Assembly: GCF_009760925.1 (NCBI RefSeq)
Contig: NZ_VRLV01000010.1
Span: 186,001-250,000 of the forward strand
Direction: 5' to 3'
DNA length: 64,000 bases
Source: Nonomuraea typhae
GTDB taxonomy: Bacteria; Actinomycetota; Actinomycetes; Streptosporangiales; Streptosporangiaceae
Shown here in pieces: positions 59,185-64,000 of this stretch (positions are counted from its first letter, which is position 1; each line of letters opens with the position of its first letter). A program made the position numbers and the translations under genes. The notes beneath the pieces are model-generated. The model searched no databases. It worked only from the letters and a program-made list of their open reading frames with translations, and was not told the DNA's origin.

Positions 59185-60063
59185 ATGACGAAAATCGACG
59201 GCTTCGACTACCACCGCATCCCCGTGGACGGCGACATCGCGCTCAACGTCGCGACAGGCGGCGCCGGTGCGCCGATCGTGCTGTTGCACGGATTCCCGCA
59301 GACCCACCTCATCTGGCGCCACGTGGCCGCGGACCTGGCGGCCGATCACCAGGTGATCGTGCCCGACCTGCGCGGGTACGGCGCCAGCGACAAGCCCGCC
59401 GACCTGGACGGCCAGACGTACTCCAAGCGCCGCATGGCCCAGGACGTGGTCAATCTCGCCCGGGCGCTGGGACACGACCGGTTCGCGCTGGCCGGGCATG
59501 ACCGGGGCGGGCTCGTGGCCTTCCGGGCGGGGCTGGATCATCCGGAGGCGGTCACCCATCTGGCGCCGATCGACATGCTGCCCACCGCCGACATGTGGGA
59601 GGTGATGAACGGCGTCGCCGGGGTGATCGGCTTCCACCTCTACCTGATGGCCCAGCCGCCGGGACTGCCTGAGCGGCTGATCGGGGCGGCGCCGGAGGCG
59701 TTCTTCGGGTACTTCCTCGACGCCTGGACGCGGGATCCGGCGGCGATCCCGGCCGACGTGCGCGCGGCCTATCTCAGTGCGTCGCGGGAGGCGGTGACCT
59801 CGATCGTGGCGGACTACCGGGCCAGTGCGGGGGTGGATCGGGAGCACGATCTGGCCGATCGCGCGGCGGGGAGGCGGTTGCGGATGCCGGTGACCGTACT
59901 GCAGCAGGACTGGAGTTCTGTGGTGCCGTACGACGGGGTCGCGCTGTGGGGGGCGTGGGCCGCCGACCTCGAGCATCAGACGATCACCACCGGGCATTTC
60001 GTGGCCGAGGAGGACCCGGGCCTCGTGGCCGGGGCGCTGCGGGCCCTCCTCGAGCGTGGGTGA
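59185..60063 (+). CDS. Alpha/beta hydrolase, haloacetate dehalogenase/epoxide hydrolase-like
   Basis: An enzyme of 292 residues. LLHGFPQTHLIWRHVA is the oxyanion region, and GHDRGG (near 107-112) has Asp instead of Ser as nucleophile, as in haloalkane and fluoroacetate dehalogenases and epoxide hydrolases. DLRGYGASDKP and the late GHFVAEEDP with the catalytic His support this group. The real substrate is unknown. No ribosome binding site is seen. It ends one base before the convergent DUF3089 gene. Confidence 0.9.
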   Translation: MTKIDGFDYHRIPVDGDIALNVATGGAGAPIVLLHGFPQTHLIWRHVAADLAADHQVIVPDLRGYGASDKPADLDGQTYSKRRMAQDVVNLARALGHDRFALAGHDRGGLVAFRAGLDHPEAVTHLAPIDMLPTADMWEVMNGVAGVIGFHLYLMAQPPGLPERLIGAAPEAFFGYFLDAWTRDPAAIPADVRAAYLSASREAVTSIVADYRASAGVDREHDLADRAAGRRLRMPVTVLQQDWSSVVPYDGVALWGAWAADLEHQTITTGHFVAEEDPGLVAGALRALLERG

Positions 60064-60064
60064 G

Positions 60065-61477
60065 CTACCTGGCGCTCCATGCGGCGGCCTGGGCGCCCAC
60101 GAGGTCGGCCAGGCCCCCGTCCACGTTGTAGTCGAGCACGTGGAGGCCGAGCGCGGAGTTGGAGGGGCGGATGCTGCCGAGGTCGTCCACCTGGAGCCAG
60201 TCCATCCGGCCCTTGCTGGTCTGCGTCTGGGCGCAGCGGCCGGAGGCCATGTCGGCGTAGGCGGCGAATCCGGTCGGGTGGCTGGTCGGGGTGAAGTTCA
60301 GGAGCAGGTCGAGTGAGCCGGCGGGGGCCAGCAGGTTGCCTCTGAGCAGCTTCTTCGTGGGCATGTAGGGGCGGAAGGGCGTGGTGGCGTCCCGCGGGCC
60401 GCCGGTCAGGACGGCGGCCGGGTTCACACAGAGCACGCGGTGTTGCGGGTCCGGGGCGCGGCCGAAGGCGGCCGTTTCGGCGTGTGCGGGGGCGAGGTCG
60501 GCGGAGTTGTAGGCGACGACGCAGCCGACCGGGATCGGGGTCGCCGCGGTGGGGCGCTCGCAGGCGGGCAGGTGCTGGAACGTCGAGACGGGGTCGGCGC
60601 CGCCGCCCGCCGGGGCGTCCAGGGGTACCCGGACCTCGGCGCCGACGATGTAGCCGGCGACCAGGCTGCGGGTGGCCTCCGCCTTGCCGTCGAACTCCTC
60701 CTGTAGCAGGCGGGCGAGGTGGAAGGCGCCCTGGGAGTGCCCGAGTATGACCACGCCGCGCCGCTTGCCGGTGACGGGGTCGATGTTGTCGTTCTCCCAG
60801 TACTGCCCGAACGCCTGCTTCAGGTCCTGGTAGGCGGTTTCGAAGTGGGGCGGGATGATCTGGCCCAGGAGGTAGCCGGTGAGCGCGACCTGCCGGTACA
60901 GCGGGACGAACAGCCGGCAGTGCGGGGCCAGGCGGCTGACCTGGGTGAGGGTGACGGCGATTTCGCTCTCGCGGGCGACCGGCGGGTTGGCGCCGATCAG
61001 CAGCAGCGGGTTGGCCAGCAGGTTGACGGTCGGGTAGGCGTAGAAGCAGTCCACCTTGGGGGAGGCGGGCGGGGTGAGGGGCTCGTTCGAGGTGCTGCCG
61101 TCGGGCTGGATCACGGTGGCGTCGAGGCCGACGGTGTGGCCGTCCTTGTAGCGGCCGGTGATGACGGGGCCGACCGGGTTCCCGTTGGCGTCCTGGCCGC
61201 AGGCGTTGCCCGACATCCCGGGCCGGCACATCCACACGGGCTCGGCCAGAGGCCACGTCAACAGGTCCGCCTCAGCCTCGGCCTCAGAAGCCCCAGAAGC
61301 CCCAGACGCCTCGGAAGCCCCAGACGCCTCGGATGCCTCGGATGCCGGCGCCTCGGATGGCGAAGAGGCCGACGTCTCAGCGCCTGACGCCGCACCGGAG
61401 GCCGCGCCGGCCGGAAGGGCCGCGGCCAGAAGGGTGGCGGCGATGAGTAAGGCTGCCGACGTCACACGTCCGCGCAT
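60065..61477 (-). CDS. Secreted DUF3089 lipase-like protein
   Basis: A protein of 470 residues. A signal peptide (about 1-27) is followed by a Ser/Glu/Ala-rich low-complexity stretch (about 28-72), then an alpha/beta-hydrolase domain. VDCFYAYPTVN and VVILGHSQGAFHLARLL (Ser nucleophile in GHSQG, near 225) mark the DUF3089 group of actinobacterial lipases. GGAGGAG lies before the ATG at 61477. It faces the GH3 gene across two matching operator-like sites, so both may share a regulator. Confidence 0.87.
   Translation of the reverse strand: MRGRVTSAALLIAATLLAAALPAGAASGAASGAETSASSPSEAPASEASEASGASEASGASGASEAEAEADLLTWPLAEPVWMCRPGMSGNACGQDANGNPVGPVITGRYKDGHTVGLDATVIQPDGSTSNEPLTPPASPKVDCFYAYPTVNLLANPLLLIGANPPVARESEIAVTLTQVSRLAPHCRLFVPLYRQVALTGYLLGQIIPPHFETAYQDLKQAFGQYWENDNIDPVTGKRRGVVILGHSQGAFHLARLLQEEFDGKAEATRSLVAGYIVGAEVRVPLDAPAGGGADPVSTFQHLPACERPTAATPIPVGCVVAYNSADLAPAHAETAAFGRAPDPQHRVLCVNPAAVLTGGPRDATTPFRPYMPTKKLLRGNLLAPAGSLDLLLNFTPTSHPTGFAAYADMASGRCAQTQTSKGRMDWLQVDDLGSIRPSNSALGLHVLDYNVDGGLADLVGAQAAAWSAR
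61265..61360 (-). repeat. Low-complexity repeat in the lipase gene
   Basis: Short units such as GCCTCGGAAGCCCCAGAC and GCCTCGGATGCC recur. They encode the Ser-Glu-Ala/Gly stretch behind the signal peptide. The arrangement is irregular and stays in frame, so this is a protein linker and not a CRISPR array. Confidence 0.8.
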
Positions 61478-61492
61478 GTGCTCCTCCAAAAC

Positions 61493-61568
61493 CTACCGAC
61501 TGATTGGTAGCCTCACCGTAGGACCGCCGTACCCTACCGTCAACGGTTGCCTACCAATTGATAGGTAG
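61493..61568. promoter_or_regulatory. Two matching TetR-type operators
   Basis: CTACCGACTGATTGGTAG (61493-61510) and CTACCAATTGATAGGTAG (61551-61568) share 15 of 18 bases. Both have the arms CTACC and GGTAG. Their starts are 58 bases apart. The first lies 15 bases before the lipase start (minus strand) and the second 40 bases before the GH3 start. A TetR gene lies just downstream of GH3 and is the likely owner. Confidence 0.72.
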
Positions 61569-61608
61569 TTTTTGTTAGCCTCCCGACACCCCCTCAGAAA
61601 GGACCCCC

Positions 61609-63876
61609 ATGGCAGACCACGTCCTAGCCCGTCTCACCCTCGCCGAGCGTGCCTCGCTCACCTCGGGCGAATCCCTGTGGCGGACCCAGGCGATCGAGCG
61701 GGCCGGGATACCGTCGATCACGCTCAGCGACGGCCCGCACGGCGTGCGCCGCCAGCCCGATGGCGGCGACCACCTCGGCGTCGGGCACAGCCTGCCGGCC
61801 ACCTGTTTCCCGCCCGCCGTGGCCCTCGGCTCCTCGTGGGACGCGACCCTGGTGCGCACGGTCGGCGAGGCGCTCGGGCGGGAGGCCCGCGCCATGGACG
61901 TGCAGGTGCTGCTCGGCCCCGGCGTCAACATCAAGCGCTCCCCTCTGTGCGGACGCAACTTCGAGTATTTCTCGGAGGACCCGCGCCTGTCCGGCGTGCT
62001 CGGCGCCGCGCTCGTCCTCGGCATCCAGGCCCAGGGCGTGGGCGCCGCGGTCAAGCACTTCGCCGCCAACAACCAGGAGACCGACCGCCTGCGCGTCAGC
62101 GCCGAGGTGGACGAGCGCACGCTGCGCGAGATCTACCTGTCCGCGTTCCAGCACGTGGTCACGGTGGCCAGGCCGTGGATGGTGATGAGCGCCTACAACC
62201 GGCTCAACGGCGTGTACACCTCGGAGCACCGCTGGCTGCTCACCGAGGTGTTGCGGGAGGAATGGGATTTCCGCGGGGTGGTGGTCTCCGATTGGGGCGC
62301 GGTCGACGACCGGGTGGCGGCGCTGCGGGCGGGGCTCGACCTGGAGATGCCCACGTCCGGCGGCGGCACGGACGCCTCGCTGGTGGCCGCGGCCGAGACC
62401 GGCGCGCTCGATCCGGCCCTGCTGGACGTCTCCGCCCAGAGGGTCCTGGACCTGGTCGGGAAGGCCGTGCCGTACCCCGGGGAGAGCTTCGACGCCGAGG
62501 CCCACCATCGGCTGGCGCGGGAGGTGGCGGGGCAGTGCGCGGTGTTGCTGAAGAACGAGGGCGTGCTGCCGCTGCGGCCCGAGGCGAGCGTCGCGGTCGT
62601 GGGCGAGCTGGCGCGCAGCCCCCGCTACCAGGGCGCGGGCAGCTCCCAGATCGTGCCGACCCGGTTGGACGACGTGGTGTCCGAGATGTCGGCCCTGGCG
62701 GGGCGGGAGCTCGCGTTCGCGCCCGGTTACCGGCTCGACGACCAGGAGCGGAACCCCGCGCTGGAGGAAGAGGCCGTCCGCCTGGCCGGGAACGCCGAGG
62801 TCACCGTGGTGTGCGTGGGGCTGCCCGGCGAGGAGGAGTCGGAGGGCTACGACCGGACCCATCTGGATCTTCCGGCCGGCCAGCTCGCCCTGCTGGAGGC
62901 GGTGGCGGCGACCGGGACGCGGGTGGTCGTGGTGCTGTCCAACGGCGGCGTGGTGCGGGTGGCGGGCTGGGATCACCTGACCGCCGCCGTCCTGGAGGGC
63001 TGGCTGCTCGGGCAGGCGGGCGGCGGGGCGATCGCCGACATCCTGTACGGCGTGGCCAATCCGTCGGGCCGCCTGGCCGAGACGATCCCGCTCCGGCTGG
63101 AGGACACCGCGTCGTACCTGAACTTCCCCGGCGAGCTCGGCACGGTCCGCTACGCCGAGGGCGTCTTCGTCGGCTACCGCTACCACGACGCGATCGGCGG
63201 GGAGGTGAGTTATCCGTTCGGGCATGGCCTGTCCTACACGGAGTTCGCCTACGACGAGCTGGATGTGCGGGTTCGCGGCGAAGGCGAGGAGATGGTGGTC
63301 AAGGTGAGCGCCCGGGTCACCAACGTCGGCGAGCGCGCGGGCCGGGAGGTCGTGCAGGTCTACGTGGCGGCGCCGAGCGCGAACGTGCGCCGCCCGGAGC
63401 GGGAGCTGCGGGCCTTCCAGAAGGTCGCGCTGGCGCCGGGCGAGAGCACCACGCTCAGGTTCACGCTGGCGTTCGGGGATTTCGCCTACTTCCATCCGGT
63501 ACGGCGGCTCTGGACGATCGAGCCGGGCGCCGCCACGGTCCACGTGGGCGCGTCCTCGCGCGACCTGCGGCTGAGCGGCACGCTCGAGCTGCCGGGCACG
63601 CTGCCGAGGGTCGTGGTCACGCCGGATTCGCCGCTGGCCGACTGGATCGCGGTGCCGGGCGGGCTGGAGGTGCTGCGCCGGGAGATGCGACCGCCGGCGG
63701 AGACCGGGCAGCCGCACTCGCGGTTCCTGAACGATTCCGCGCTGCGGATGGCGGCCTCGGTGCCGTTGCGGCGCCTGGCCCGCTTCCCCGGCGCCTATCT
63801 GGACCCCGAGCGGCTGGAGACGCTGGCCGCCGAGGTCAACGGGGGAGCCGATCAGCTGGTGATCGAGTCGAGGTAG
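61609..63876 (+). CDS. GH3 beta-glucosidase
   Basis: An enzyme of 755 residues without a signal peptide. The N-terminal (beta/alpha)8 domain has KHFAANNQETDR and the nucleophile Asp in VVVSDWGAVDD (about 229). The alpha/beta sandwich domain follows, then a fibronectin type III-like domain (EVSYPFGHGLSYTEF onward, about 530-640). About 90 further residues lie beyond that, an extension not usual for the family. It removes glucose or xylose from beta-linked oligosaccharides. AAAGGA precedes the ATG. The 3' end overlaps the convergent TetR gene by 25 bases. Confidence 0.93.
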   Translation: MADHVLARLTLAERASLTSGESLWRTQAIERAGIPSITLSDGPHGVRRQPDGGDHLGVGHSLPATCFPPAVALGSSWDATLVRTVGEALGREARAMDVQVLLGPGVNIKRSPLCGRNFEYFSEDPRLSGVLGAALVLGIQAQGVGAAVKHFAANNQETDRLRVSAEVDERTLREIYLSAFQHVVTVARPWMVMSAYNRLNGVYTSEHRWLLTEVLREEWDFRGVVVSDWGAVDDRVAALRAGLDLEMPTSGGGTDASLVAAAETGALDPALLDVSAQRVLDLVGKAVPYPGESFDAEAHHRLAREVAGQCAVLLKNEGVLPLRPEASVAVVGELARSPRYQGAGSSQIVPTRLDDVVSEMSALAGRELAFAPGYRLDDQERNPALEEEAVRLAGNAEVTVVCVGLPGEEESEGYDRTHLDLPAGQLALLEAVAATGTRVVVVLSNGGVVRVAGWDHLTAAVLEGWLLGQAGGGAIADILYGVANPSGRLAETIPLRLEDTASYLNFPGELGTVRYAEGVFVGYRYHDAIGGEVSYPFGHGLSYTEFAYDELDVRVRGEGEEMVVKVSARVTNVGERAGREVVQVYVAAPSANVRRPERELRAFQKVALAPGESTTLRFTLAFGDFAYFHPVRRLWTIEPGAATVHVGASSRDLRLSGTLELPGTLPRVVVTPDSPLADWIAVPGGLEVLRREMRPPAETGQPHSRFLNDSALRMAASVPLRRLARFPGAYLDPERLETLAAEVNGGADQLVIESR

Positions 63877-64000
63877 GCGTCGAGCGCGCCGAGCAGGTCG
63901 AAGTCGTTCTCGATGAGCCATTGGATCTGCAGGCCGTCGAGCACGGCGATGAGCACGGGGCCGCCGACGGGTCGGGTGATCTCGCCGGTGGCCCTCGCCT
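63852..64000 (-). CDS. TetR-family regulator, C-terminal part (cut by window end)
   Basis: Only the last 48 codons are inside the window. They read GGPVLIAVLDGLQIQWLIEN followed by DFDLLGALDAYLDSITS and a TGA at 63852-63854. The pattern of a Gln/Trp helix followed by a short final helix is typical of the C-terminal domain of TetR_C_6-type regulators. The DNA-binding part lies beyond 64000. It is the likely regulator of the two CTACC-N8-GGTAG sites. Confidence 0.78.
   Translation of the reverse strand, partial: ARATGEITRPVGGPVLIAVLDGLQIQWLIENDFDLLGALDAYLDSITS

Noticed and set aside
61265..61360. CRISPR-like or VNTR repeat
   Set aside because: Units are irregular, without unique spacers, and encode an in-frame Ser/Glu/Ala linker after a signal peptide.

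Overview
The window is high-GC DNA that codes densely on both strands. Protein families point to a filamentous or sporulating actinomycete: membrane Ser/Thr kinases with proline-rich extracytoplasmic tails, AfsR/SARP regulators, roadblock proteins, an NgcEFG-type amino-sugar importer without its own ATPase, DUF2510, DUF4032 and DUF5302 proteins, and lysine 6-aminotransferase. My best guess is a Streptosporangiales (Nonomuraea-like) chromosome, but this is family-level inference. I see no phage, plasmid, IS element or CRISPR array.

Layout. 0-7 kb: two receptor kinases, a pseudokinase and a DUF2510 membrane protein. 6.9-7.7 kb: orn and tRNA-His. 7.9-17 kb: a mixed block with a 75-residue LuxR-type DNA-binding protein, lat, HdeD and hemolysin III membrane proteins, a MecA-type penicillin-binding protein, a spermidine-synthase-like enzyme, a NarL-type two-component pair and a Cpe/LpqF-like serine hydrolase. 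17.1-28.5 kb: one nine-gene minus-strand operon (GH42, split glycine decarboxylase, NAD-kinase-like protein, SDR, sugar ABC importer, GH63-like glycosidase), facing a GntR regulator across an operator-like palindrome. 29-33.7 kb: pirin, a large AfsR-like regulator and a metallo-beta-lactamase-fold remnant. 33.9-37.2 kb: ngcEFG behind a perfect 17-bp palindrome. 37-46.9 kb: small metabolic genes, a PfkB kinase/aminotransferase pair facing a TetR gene, an HTH/Clp-N/zinc-finger fusion, a class II aldolase, DUF885 and DUF4032. 47-49 kb: a four-gene roadblock operon. 49-52.4 kb: a hydrolase, a wall-associated protein behind a c-di-AMP (ydaO-type) riboswitch, DUF5302 and an aldo/keto reductase. 52.4-56.3 kb: a tightly coupled four-gene lipid operon resembling E. 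coli ynbABC plus plsC, facing a divergent MreB-like gene. 56.3-64 kb: a double-CDGSH protein, a second AfsR-like regulator, an alpha/beta hydrolase, a DUF3089 lipase, a GH3 beta-glucosidase and the 3' end of a TetR gene, with two matching operators between lipase and glucosidase.

How the genes work together. The clearest units are the glycosidase/glycine-decarboxylase operon, in which consecutive genes overlap or lie within about 20 bases; the lipid operon, in which all three junctions overlap by 3-4 bases; the roadblock operon; and ngcEFG. Both sugar importers lack an ATPase gene and probably use a shared MsiK-type ATPase encoded elsewhere. Several genes have a TANNNT hexamer exactly 6 or 7 bases before the start codon and no ribosome binding site, which suggests leaderless transcripts.

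The strongest candidates for undescribed biology are the nine-gene operon, the ynbABC-like operon with its MreB neighbour, and the HTH/Clp-N/zinc-finger gene with a phased GACAA operator array over its own promoter.
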